From assembly GCA_017551845.1 (NCBI GenBank), contig JAFZKR010000155.1:1-18536 (forward strand): a stretch of 18,536 nt of DNA. Reading direction: 5' to 3'. Below are positions 1-5,622 of the stretch, one piece after another; within the stretch, counting starts at the first letter, position 1, and the number at the start of each line of letters is the position of its first letter. Both the position numbers and the translations under genes were made by a program. This DNA comes from Bacteroidaceae bacterium. Lineage in GTDB: Bacteria > Bacteroidota > Bacteroidia > Bacteroidales > Bacteroidaceae. The notes under the pieces were generated by a model. It did no database searches and was not told the DNA's origin. It saw only the letters and a list, made by a program, of their open reading frames with translations.

Positions 1-95
<95 letters not shown>

Positions 96-102
96 TTTGA
101 TA

Positions 103-138
103 GAGTCTCAGGCTTACGGTCTGAGGCTCTTTTTTTTT
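103..138 (+). terminator. Rho-independent terminator of the rRNA operon
   Basis: GAGTCTCAG (103-111) pairs with CTGAGGCTC (121-129), nine pairs including one G-U, with a nine-base loop. A run of nine T follows at 130-138. It lies eight bases after the end of 5S and is the expected end of the rRNA transcript. Confidence 0.9.
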
Positions 139-183
139 GTTGCGCAGTACCATTGCCTCGTTTTAGTTCTGCATACGCGGAAC

Positions 184-220
184 GTGGCAAGTTGGAGAGT
201 AGGTCGCTGCCACCTCTTTT
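184..220 (+). pseudogene. Degenerate second copy of a 5S rRNA 3' tail
   Basis: The stretch GCAAGTTGGAGAGTAGGTCG and the bases after it (187-211) match the end of the 5S gene upstream (67-91) at all but two of about 25 positions, and both are followed by TCTTTT. The rest of a 5S gene is missing: the upstream bases do not resemble the 5S body. A six-base stem GTGGCA/TGCCAC (184-189/208-213) closes the fragment. It is probably a remnant of a tandem or recombined 5S gene, but a structured spacer is also possible. Confidence 0.55.
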
Positions 221-238
221 AGTTTACTCAGTAAATAA

Positions 239-277
239 ATAAACGTAGGTCAGTTTTATGGACTGACCTACGTTTAT
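239..277 (-). terminator. 16-bp perfect hairpin, probable terminator of the 57-aa gene
   Basis: ATAAACGTAGGTCAGT (239-254) is perfectly complementary to 262-277, with a seven-base loop. Read on the minus strand it lies 28 nt after the stop of the small membrane-protein gene, and the arm is followed by TTATTTAC, moderately U-rich. That suits a terminator for leftward transcription. It could also shield the region from rRNA read-through on the plus strand. Confidence 0.6.
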
Positions 278-305
278 ATGTTACATCGGGTAACGCCCGG
301 AACTC

Positions 306-479
306 TCAACCTTTCTTGTTAAGAAAGATATGGATGAGGATGCCGCAAATCATAACAGCGAGGGCACCAACTTGAACCCAGTTGTAATTGTTCCAATGAA
401 AGAAATAGCTACAGATTAGAACTATAGCAGCCAAGATTACGATCAGGGCACCCAGATACTTCTTGAAGGAATTGTCCAT
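306..479 (-). CDS. Small two-helix membrane protein (57 aa)
   Basis: This frame runs ATG (479) to TGA (306) and encodes 57 residues, starting MDNSFKKYLGALIVILAAIV and ending HIFLNKKG. Two hydrophobic helices are visible, about residues 8-27 and 34-53, joined by a polar, aromatic turn HWNNYNW. Lysines at both ends suggest a hairpin with N and C termini in the cytoplasm. Small proteins of this pattern are common in Bacteroidales, but I do not know a function. A TTTGC-type -7 box lies about 36 nt upstream and a strong hairpin follows, so it looks like a stand-alone gene between the rRNA operon and rpsF. The codons look natural, but no homologue could be checked. Confidence 0.68.
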   Translation of the reverse strand: MDNSFKKYLGALIVILAAIVLICSYFFHWNNYNWVQVGALAVMICGILIHIFLNKKG

Positions 480-514
480 TGTTATATTCTTATTATGTGT
501 TTAAATTCTGTTTT

Positions 515-523
515 GCAAAGTAA
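515..523 (-). promoter_or_regulatory. Possible -7 box for the 57-aa membrane protein gene
   Basis: On the minus strand this reads TTACTTTGC, close to the Bacteroidetes -7 consensus TAnnTTTG, with one base off in the TA. It lies 35 nt upstream of the ATG at 479. No TTTG at -33 is visible at the usual spacing. Confidence 0.35.
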
Positions 524-625
524 CAGTTTTTTATTGTAACTCAGAAATAATAGACATTTTTTTTTGGAACATGAAAATCGGCAAATAAAAAGTAAAAGGA
601 ATGAAGCTAAAATGATTTTTTTTAG

Positions 626-634
626 TAATTTTGC
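626..634 (+). promoter_or_regulatory. -7 promoter box of the rpsF operon
   Basis: TAATTTTGC fits the Bacteroidetes -7 consensus TAnnTTTG exactly. Transcription would start near 640, giving a leader of about 38 nt before rpsF. No clear TTTG is seen at -33. The leader is AT-rich, and I see no convincing S6/S18-binding hairpin in it. Confidence 0.5.
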
Positions 635-677
635 ATCCGCATTTTGCAAAAACTATTTATTTATTAATTAAGAACAA

Positions 678-1025
678 ATGAATCAGTACGAAACCGTTTT
701 CATTTTGACTCCCGTTTTATCTGATATTCAGATGAAGGAAGCGGTAGAAAAATTCAAGGGCATTCTTACAGCCGAGGGCGCTGAGATTGTCAATGAAGAG
801 AATTGGGGCATGCGTAAATTGGCATATCCTATTGAGAAGAAGTCAACAGGCTTTTATGTTTTTCTCGAGTTCAACGCTGATCCCGCTGTGGTGGCAAAAC
901 TGGAAGTGAACTTCCGTCGTGATGAGCGCGTTATTCGTTTCCTGACCATCAAACAGGATAAGTACGCAGCTGAATACGCAGCCAAGAGAAGGAATCTCAG
1001 ACAATCAAAATCAGAGGAGGCATAA
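678..1025 (+). CDS. rpsF: 30S ribosomal protein S6
   Basis: The 115-aa product is full length for bacterial S6. It opens with the family pattern [16 protein letters not shown], followed by the central [20 protein letters not shown] block (43-62) and the conserved [12 protein letters not shown] block near 79-90. S6 pairs with S18 on the platform of the small subunit. The C-terminal tail is lysine-rich and ends SKSEEA. The gene is first in rpsF-rpsR-rplI, with rpsR starting two bases after its stop. A consensus -7 box lies 44 nt upstream of the start codon. Confidence 0.97.
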   Translation: MNQYETVFILTPVLSDIQMKEAVEKFKGILTAEGAEIVNEENWGMRKLAYPIEKKSTGFYVFLEFNADPAVVAKLEVNFRRDERVIRFLTIKQDKYAAEYAAKRRNLRQSKSEEA

Positions 1026-1027
1026 TC

Positions 1028-1297
1028 ATGACAGAACAGACATCAGAAATCAGATATCTGGCTCCACAGACAGCCGATGTCAAGAGAAAGAAATATTGCC
1101 GTTTCAAGAAGGCAGGTATCAAATATATAGACTATAAGGATCCTGAGTTCCTCAAGAGATTCCTTAACGAGCAGGGTAAACTTCTGCCCCGTCGCATCAC
1201 CGGTACTTCACTGAAGTTCCAGCGCCGCGTGGCTCAGGCTGTCAAGAGAGCACGTCATTTGGCACTTCTGCCTTATGTAACTGATATGATGAAGTAA
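1028..1297 (+). CDS. rpsR: 30S ribosomal protein S18
   Basis: The 89-aa product carries the S18 core: [10 protein letters not shown] (21-30), [26 protein letters not shown] and the basic helix [19 protein letters not shown]18 binds 16S rRNA as a dimer with S6. Only one cysteine (Cys24) is present, so a full zinc-binding set is absent, as in many bacterial S18 proteins. The gene lies two bases after rpsF and is separated from rplI by a short spacer with its own ribosome binding site. Confidence 0.97.
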   Translation: MTEQTSEIRYLAPQTADVKRKKYCRFKKAGIKYIDYKDPEFLKRFLNEQGKLLPRRITGTSLKFQRRVAQAVKRARHLALLPYVTDMMK

Positions 1298-1305
1298 TAA
1301 TCTTT

Positions 1306-1313
1306 AAAGAAGG
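1306..1313 (+). promoter_or_regulatory. Shine-Dalgarno site that favours the second ATG of rplI
   Basis: AAAGAAGG sits eight bases before the ATG at 1322 but only two before the ATG at 1316. Normal spacing and the family start MEIILKED both point to 1322. Clear purine-rich sites like this are not universal in Bacteroidetes, so the match is informative. Confidence 0.5.
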
Positions 1314-1321
1314 AAATGACT

Positions 1322-1771
1322 ATGGAGATTATACTTAAGGAAGATATTGCAGGTCTTGGATACAAGAACGATATAGTAAAGGTTAGGGACGGTTACGGTC
1401 GTAACTATCTGATTCCCCAGGGAAAGGCTGTTATTGCTACAGAGTCAGCAAAGAAGGTTCTGGCAGAGAACGAGCGTCAGCGCGCTCACAAGCTGGCCAA
1501 GATCAAGGCTGATGCTGAGGCTCAGGCTGCTAAGCTGAATGGCGTTAAGGTAACTATCAGCGCTAAGGTTAATGAGGATGGCACAATCTTTGGCGGTGTA
1601 GGTGCTGCTCAGGTTGCTGAGGCTCTGGCTGCTAAGGGCTTTGAGGTTGACCGCAAGGCAATTGCTGCCGAGACCGTTAAGGCTGTTGGTGAGTACACCG
1701 CTACCATAAACCTTCACAAGGAGGTTAAGGCTGAGGTTGCTTTCGAGGTTGTAGCTGAGGCTGCTGAATAA
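1322..1771 (+). CDS. rplI: 50S ribosomal protein L9
   Basis: The product is 149 aa from this start and begins MEIILKEDIAGLGYKND, the usual L9 opening; two more residues (MT) would be added from the ATG at 1316. The N-terminal RNA-binding domain includes DGYGRNYLIPQGKAV. A long charged helix follows (about 48-75, KKVLAENERQRAHKLAKIKA), then the C-terminal domain with NEDGTIFGGVGAAQVAEAL. L9 binds 23S rRNA near the L1 stalk and helps frame maintenance. It closes the rpsF operon, and a terminator hairpin follows 25 nt downstream. Confidence 0.96.
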   Translation: MEIILKEDIAGLGYKNDIVKVRDGYGRNYLIPQGKAVIATESAKKVLAENERQRAHKLAKIKADAEAQAAKLNGVKVTISAKVNEDGTIFGGVGAAQVAEALAAKGFEVDRKAIAAETVKAVGEYTATINLHKEVKAEVAFEVVAEAAE

Positions 1772-1796
1772 TAAGTAAAACTTATTAAGAGATATG

Positions 1797-1833
1797 TGAA
1801 GGATGGCTTTAAAGGTCATCCTTCATTGTTTGT
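1797..1833 (+). terminator. Terminator of the rpsF-rpsR-rplI operon
   Basis: TGAAGGATGGC (1797-1807) pairs with GTCATCCTTCA (1815-1825), 11 pairs with one G-U, around a seven-base loop. The tail TTGTTTGT (1826-1833) is U-rich. It lies 25 nt after the rplI stop. Confidence 0.75.
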
Positions 1834-1861
1834 AGATGATGACTATAAACAAATTAATGAC

Positions 1862-1869
1862 TATTTTTG
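1862..1869 (+). promoter_or_regulatory. Probable -7 box of the mtaB transcript
   Basis: TATTTTTG matches TAnnTTTG and follows the rplI terminator. A TTTG occurs at 1829-1832, but at 29 nt it is further away than the usual 19-21, so the -33 element is uncertain. Confidence 0.4.
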
Positions 1870-1897
1870 TATTTGGTTTTACCGATTTGAGGGAGTA

Positions 1898-1927
1898 ATG
1901 TGGCCCATTATGACCGAGAAGAGATGA
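1898..1927 (+). CDS. Nine-codon frame upstream of and in frame with mtaB
   Basis: An ATG at 1898, preceded by the purine-rich GAGGGAG (1889-1895), opens a frame encoding MWPIMTEKR that stops at TGA (1925-1927). The same frame then continues without another stop into mtaB. It may be a leader peptide or a relic of a longer mtaB N-terminus. Only the start, the possible binding site and the stop are seen; translation is not shown. Confidence 0.25.
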   Translation: MWPIMTEKR

Positions 1928-1960
1928 AACCAGGTGCAAATAGAGGCTTTAATTAAAGCA

Positions 1961-3280
1961 ATGGGCAATCAACTCACACTTGTAGGCAAGAGCGCCTCGT
2001 TCTATACTCTGGGATGCAAACTCAACTTCTCAGAGACATCTACCATTATGCGGCAGCTTATTGAGGCTGGTGCGCATAAGGCCGTCAAGGGTGAGAAAGC
2101 CGATATCTGCGTAATCAATACCTGCTCGGTTACTGAGGTGGCCGATAAAAAGTGCCGTCAGGCAATCCATAAGATAGTACGTGAGAACCCCGATGCCTAT
2201 ATTGTGGTTACAGGATGTTATGGACAACTCCAGCCTGGTACTGTGGCCGATATTCCAGGTGTAGACATTGTGCTGGGACAGGACCAGAAGGGTAGTGTGT
2301 TGGAACACCTGAACGGACTGGTCAAGCGTGATCATGGTGTGTCGTTTATGGTTGGCACGAATGAGATAAAGAACTTTGTTCCATCGTGCTCTCGTGGTGA
2401 TAGGACACGTTTCTTTCTGAAGGTTCAGGACGGATGTGATTACTATTGTACTTACTGCACAGTGGCTTATGCTCGCGGACACAGCCGTAATCCGTCCATT
2501 GAGAGCTTGGTGGCTCAGGCGCACCAGGCTGGCCAAGAGGGTGGTTGCGAAATTGTGATTACTGGTGTCAATATTGGCGATTTTGGCAAATCTACAGGTG
2601 ACAAGTTCATTGATCTGATTCGTGAGCTGGATAAGGTGGAGGAGATATCACGTTACAGGATATCATCAATTGAACCTAACTTGCTTACTGATGAGGTGAT
2701 TGATTTCGTAGCGGATTCCAGGGCATTCATGCCGCATTTCCATATTCCTCTGCAGAGCGGATCAAATGAGGTACTCAAACTGATGCACCGCCGTTATGAG
2801 CGTGAGGTGTTTGCCCAGAAGGTGGCCCGCGTAAAGAGCGTTATGCCCGATGCATTCATCGGTGTGGATGTGATTGTGGGAATGCGTGGTGAGACTGATG
2901 AACTGTTTGAGGATGCCTACCGCTTTATTGAGGGACTGGATGTGACTCAGCTGCATGTGTTCAGCTATTCGGAGCGTCCGGGAACGGCTGCGCTTAAGAT
3001 TCCGTATAAGGTGTCACCTCAGACCAAGCATGAGCGCAGTCAGCGTCTGCTGGAACTGTCGGACCGTAAGACTAAGGCTTTCTATGAGGCTCATATAGGC
3101 CGTGAGGCTACTGTTCTAGTGGAGCGTCCCCGTCGCGGTATGCCGGCTCACGGATTTACGGATAACTATATAAGGGTGGAGCTGGATTCCGCCCAGGTTC
3201 AGGAAAACAGTCTTGTAAGGGTACTGTTGGGCGGTTTTAATGCTGCTGGTGATGCTCTTACAGGAACAATCATAAAGTGA
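1961..3280 (+). CDS. mtaB: tRNA t6A37 methylthiotransferase MtaB (radical SAM)
   Basis: MtaB adds a methylthio group to N6-threonylcarbamoyladenosine at position 37 of tRNAs reading ANN codons, giving ms2t6A. From the ATG at 1961 the product is 439 aa, in the family range. The N-terminal UPF0004 domain carries the cluster cysteines in GCKLN (Cys19), NTCSV (Cys55) and TGCYG (Cys86). The radical SAM motif CxxxCxxC is GCDYYCTYC, with cysteines 159, 163 and 166. A TRAM domain ends the protein (from about GREATVLVERPRRG). A GTG at 1934 would add nine residues, but homologues as I recall them start close before YTLGCKLNFSET, so 1961 is preferred. The glycosyltransferase gene starts one base after the stop. 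Confidence 0.92.
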   Translation: MGNQLTLVGKSASFYTLGCKLNFSETSTIMRQLIEAGAHKAVKGEKADICVINTCSVTEVADKKCRQAIHKIVRENPDAYIVVTGCYGQLQPGTVADIPGVDIVLGQDQKGSVLEHLNGLVKRDHGVSFMVGTNEIKNFVPSCSRGDRTRFFLKVQDGCDYYCTYCTVAYARGHSRNPSIESLVAQAHQAGQEGGCEIVITGVNIGDFGKSTGDKFIDLIRELDKVEEISRYRISSIEPNLLTDEVIDFVADSRAFMPHFHIPLQSGSNEVLKLMHRRYEREVFAQKVARVKSVMPDAFIGVDVIVGMRGETDELFEDAYRFIEGLDVTQLHVFSYSERPGTAALKIPYKVSPQTKHERSQRLLELSDRKTKAFYEAHIGREATVLVERPRRGMPAHGFTDNYIRVELDSAQVQENSLVRVLLGGFNAAGDALTGTIIK

Positions 3281-3281
3281 T

Positions 3282-4301
3282 ATGAAAGTTGCTATCGTCA
3301 TATTGAACTGGAACGGCAGTGGCATGCTCAAACGCTATATGCCTACCTTACTAAAATATTCCGCCGTTGAGGGTGTTCAGGTTTATGTTGCTGATAACGC
3401 CTCATCGGATGACTCCTTGAAGATGATGCGGAGGGAGTTTCCACAGGTTTCACTTATTGAGCTTGAGAAGAACTGGGGATTTGCCAAGGGTTACAATATG
3501 GCGTTGCGTAAGATTGAGGCGGAGTATTATATCCTGCTCAACTCAGATGTTGAGGTAACTGAGGATTGGCTTCTGCCGTTACTATGCTACATGGAGGTTC
3601 ATCCTGAGGTGGCTGCATGCCAGCCTAAACTGCTTGATTTCAAGGCTCCTGAGATGTTTGAGTATGCCGGCGGTGCAGGCGGATATATGGATAAGTATGG
3701 TTATATGTTCTGCCGAGGTCGTGTGTTTGAGAGCATTGAAAAGGATAATGGCCAGTATGAAAATATCGCCAATCTTTTCTGGGCTACGGGTGCCTGCCTG
3801 ATGATTCGCAGTGCTGATTATTGGGTTGCGGGCGGCTTGGATGACCGTTTCTTCGCGCATCAGGAGGAGATAGACCTGTGCTGGAGGCTAAGGAGCCGCA
3901 ACCGTAAGATTGTCTGCATACCTGAGAGTGTGGTCTATCATGTCGGCGGTGCAACCCTGAATAAATCAAATCCTTACAAGACATTCCTTAATTTCCGCAA
4001 CAACCTGCTCATGCTCTATAAGAATCTTCCGGAGGATGAGCTTAAGAAGGTCATGCGTGCACGTTTCTGGCTGGACGGCCTGGCTGCACTCATGTTCCTG
4101 GCCAAATTCCACTGGGGTGATTTCAAGGCTGTGTTCCGCGCACGCCGTGAGTTCCGCCGGCTCAAACCTGAGTTCCTTGACAGCCGTCAGGAGAACCTCC
4201 AGGAGGCTTCTATCACCGATATTCCCGAGCGCGTAAACTTCAGCCTCCTGTGGCGTTACCACGTAAAACGCCAGAAAACCTACAATCAGCTGATAGGATA
4301 A
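3282..4301 (+). CDS. Family 2 glycosyltransferase
   Basis: The 339-aa product begins MKVAIVILNWNGSGMLKRYM, the nucleotide-sugar-binding opening of GT2 enzymes. ADNASSDDS lies at 37-45, a DxD-like NSDVEVT at 87-93, and the acceptor-side motif HQEEIDLCWRLR at 193-204. The block GGATLNKSNPYKTFLNFRNN resembles rhamnosyltransferase-type GT2 proteins of polysaccharide synthesis. No membrane-spanning helix is obvious, so it should act on the cytoplasmic face, but donor and acceptor cannot be told from the sequence. Its ATG is one base after the mtaB stop, so translation is probably coupled, although the functions look unrelated. Confidence 0.88.
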   Translation: MKVAIVILNWNGSGMLKRYMPTLLKYSAVEGVQVYVADNASSDDSLKMMRREFPQVSLIELEKNWGFAKGYNMALRKIEAEYYILLNSDVEVTEDWLLPLLCYMEVHPEVAACQPKLLDFKAPEMFEYAGGAGGYMDKYGYMFCRGRVFESIEKDNGQYENIANLFWATGACLMIRSADYWVAGGLDDRFFAHQEEIDLCWRLRSRNRKIVCIPESVVYHVGGATLNKSNPYKTFLNFRNNLLMLYKNLPEDELKKVMRARFWLDGLAALMFLAKFHWGDFKAVFRARREFRRLKPEFLDSRQENLQEASITDIPERVNFSLLWRYHVKRQKTYNQLIG

Positions 4302-4334
4302 TAGTGACGTTTCAACTAATAATGAAAGTTAAAG

Positions 4335-4394
4335 TGTAAACTTTGTTTGGATTTTTGTAAAGTACGCATTACATTTGTTGCGTTAAACTTTACA
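4335..4394 (+). promoter_or_regulatory. Candidate operator: three TGTAAA(G/C) sites around the promoter
   Basis: TGTAAAC (4335-4341) and TGTAAAG (4356-4362) are direct repeats exactly 21 bp apart, two helical turns. A third copy, TGTAAAG, is on the opposite strand at 4388-4394, just before the start codon. The first lies in a small palindrome AAAGT-GTAA-ACTTT (4331-4344). They flank the -33 and -7 boxes. Binding by the XRE regulator encoded downstream is an inference; AT-rich chance matches are possible. Confidence 0.35.
4346..4377 (+). promoter_or_regulatory. Complete Bacteroidetes promoter (-33 and -7)
   Basis: TTTG at 4346-4349 and TACATTTG at 4370-4377 are separated by 20 bases, matching the consensus TTTG-N19-21-TAnnTTTG. 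Transcription would start near 4383. This excludes the ATG at 4347 as a start codon and supports the ATG at 4398 for the membrane protein. Confidence 0.75.
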
Positions 4395-4397
4395 ATT

Positions 4398-5408
4398 ATG
4401 AGAGATTATAAGAAACATCTTACGCTTTTGCCCCATAAGTGGCAGGTGATTGGAGCCGTTGTTGCGGCGATTTCAGCAGTTTTTTATGGGGTGTTGATTT
4501 GTTTGCGTGACCGGTATCTCGGTCAAGAGTGGTTATATTTGTGTGTCATATCTGCTACATTCCTTTTGGGAATATCACTGCTGATAGTCTGCTTTTCCAA
4601 GGAAAGAGTGGAGGATGAGTACATAGCATCGGCCCGTTATCGGGCATTGACCATTTCGGTATTCATCTTTATAGTAGGATGGGCTATTGTTCAAATGAAT
4701 GTGCAGGGGCCCAATCTGTCCAGACATGTGATACGTATCACCGGAATGAAGGAGGGTGAGCAGGAATTCTTCAAGTCAATATTTGATCCTAAGTTAGGGA
4801 TTGTTTACAGAGTGATAGCCAATATTGTGAATGCGACTTCCATGGAACTGATTTATATTGTGCTGCTTAAGATTCTGGTTCGTACGGGAAAGACTGGAGG
4901 ATATGATTCGCTTCTTCTTCCGTATCGTTATAAGAAAACAGGATGGTGGATCCTGATAGCATCATTGATCGTGATTCCTACCGTATTGTATATTATGGGA
5001 AAGAACAAAGTGGATATTTTTGGGCCGGAAAGATACGATTATATCAGACATTATGTGACTGTCTGCAAGATAATGGCTGTGTTCCCGTATATCGGCCTTA
5101 TGATTGTCTGTCTTACAAAGGAGCAGCAGGAGGATGAATTCATTCGTCATATAAGGGTTCGTGTTCTTGCATACTTTGTGATAGTCTATGTGATAGCTGT
5201 ATTCTTTTTGAGACAGATCATTCTTTCGACAAATTTTTATGCCGTAATTTACAATTATCAAAAAGTGAACAATTTCTACATTGCGATGGGATATCTGGAA
5301 AGAGTGTTCAGTCTGCTTTCATTCGTTCCTTTATTATCGGTGGTATATGCACTGGTGCTAAGGAAGGTATTGTCAAACAACTTAAAGGAGAGTAACGATG
5401 AAAAATAA
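4398..5408 (+). CDS. Multi-spanning membrane protein with internal duplication, paired with an XRE regulator
   Basis: From the ATG at 4398 the product is 336 aa, beginning MRDYKKHLTLLPHKW. About eight hydrophobic segments can be seen. Two halves share the same layout: a pair of helices, then the loop FSKERVEDEYI..ARYRAL (about 66-84) in the first and LTKEQQEDEFI..IRVRVL (about 239-257) in the second, each followed by another helix. The shared motif is KE-x2-EDE-(Y/F)-I-x3-(A/I)-R. The gene overlaps the XRE gene by 11 nt, so both are co-translated. Small XRE regulators beside membrane proteins with acidic DE-rich loops are common in Bacteroidetes, and the membrane partner may sense or sequester. 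I do not know the exact function. Confidence 0.8.
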   Translation: MRDYKKHLTLLPHKWQVIGAVVAAISAVFYGVLICLRDRYLGQEWLYLCVISATFLLGISLLIVCFSKERVEDEYIASARYRALTISVFIFIVGWAIVQMNVQGPNLSRHVIRITGMKEGEQEFFKSIFDPKLGIVYRVIANIVNATSMELIYIVLLKILVRTGKTGGYDSLLLPYRYKKTGWWILIASLIVIPTVLYIMGKNKVDIFGPERYDYIRHYVTVCKIMAVFPYIGLMIVCLTKEQQEDEFIRHIRVRVLAYFVIVYVIAVFFLRQIILSTNFYAVIYNYQKVNNFYIAMGYLERVFSLLSFVPLLSVVYALVLRKVLSNNLKESNDEK

Positions 5409-5589
5409 CATACGTGTGGAGAGGGCTATCCTGAGGATATCCCAGCAGGATCTGGCAAATGCCATCGGTGTGTCACGTCAGACAATATTCGCCATTGAGA
5501 ATGAGAAATTCATTCCCTCCACTGAACTTGCTCTCAAATTATCGGCCTATTTCGGCAAGAGCGTGAACGATCTGTTCCAGCTTGATTGA
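5398..5589 (+). CDS. Small XRE/Cro-type helix-turn-helix regulator (63 aa)
   Basis: The whole protein is one HTH domain. Helices 2 and 3 are SQQDLANAIGVSRQTIFAIE (15-34), followed by KFIPSTELALKLSAYFGKSVNDLF, the standard end of short transcriptional regulators with only a DNA-binding domain. There is no sensor domain, so any signal must come from a partner, most plausibly the membrane protein whose gene it overlaps by 11 nt. AAAGGAGAG lies upstream as a ribosome site. It probably binds near its own promoter, which carries repeated TGTAAA sites. A terminator-like palindrome starts directly after its stop codon. Confidence 0.92.
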   Translation: MKNNIRVERAILRISQQDLANAIGVSRQTIFAIENEKFIPSTELALKLSAYFGKSVNDLFQLD

Positions 5590-5622
5590 GTGACACAAAG
5601 GGGCTTTCCCCTATTGTGTCAC
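5590..5622. terminator. Bidirectional hairpin between convergent genes (27-nt repeat, copy 1)
   Basis: GTGACACAAAGGGG (5590-5603) pairs with CCCCTATTGTGTCAC (5608-5622), 14 pairs with one bulged base and a four-base loop CTTT. It starts one base after the XRE stop. Its right arm contains the TAG stop (5611-5613) of the opposing lipoprotein gene. The core 5593-5619 is one of three similar 27-nt elements in this window. It lacks a long T run, so its termination strength is uncertain. Confidence 0.6.
5593..5619. repeat. 27-nt palindromic repeat, copy 1
   Basis: It starts ACAC, has GGGG/CCCC at the centre and ends CCTATTGTGT. This is the most symmetrical of the three copies. The other copies are at 7013-7039 and 9356-9382, all exactly 27 nt and in the same orientation. 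Confidence 0.65.

Noticed and set aside
1445..1819. 124-aa minus-strand frame over rplI
   Set aside because: It is a serine- and leucine-rich antisense product of the alanine-rich rplI codons and spans the operon terminator.
678..1927. Recoding of TGA as sense, suggested by in-frame TGA before mtaB
   Set aside because: TGA ends several clear genes in the window (mtaB, XRE regulator, miaA), and a release-factor gene is present, so the code is standard.
1934..1960. GTG start adding nine residues to MtaB
   Set aside because: It cannot be excluded, but the ATG at 1961 fits the family start better and there is no ribosome site favouring the GTG.
4347..4397. Upstream ATG adding 17 residues to the membrane protein
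   Set aside because: The ATG overlaps the -33 box and precedes the -7 box, so it should not be transcribed from this promoter.
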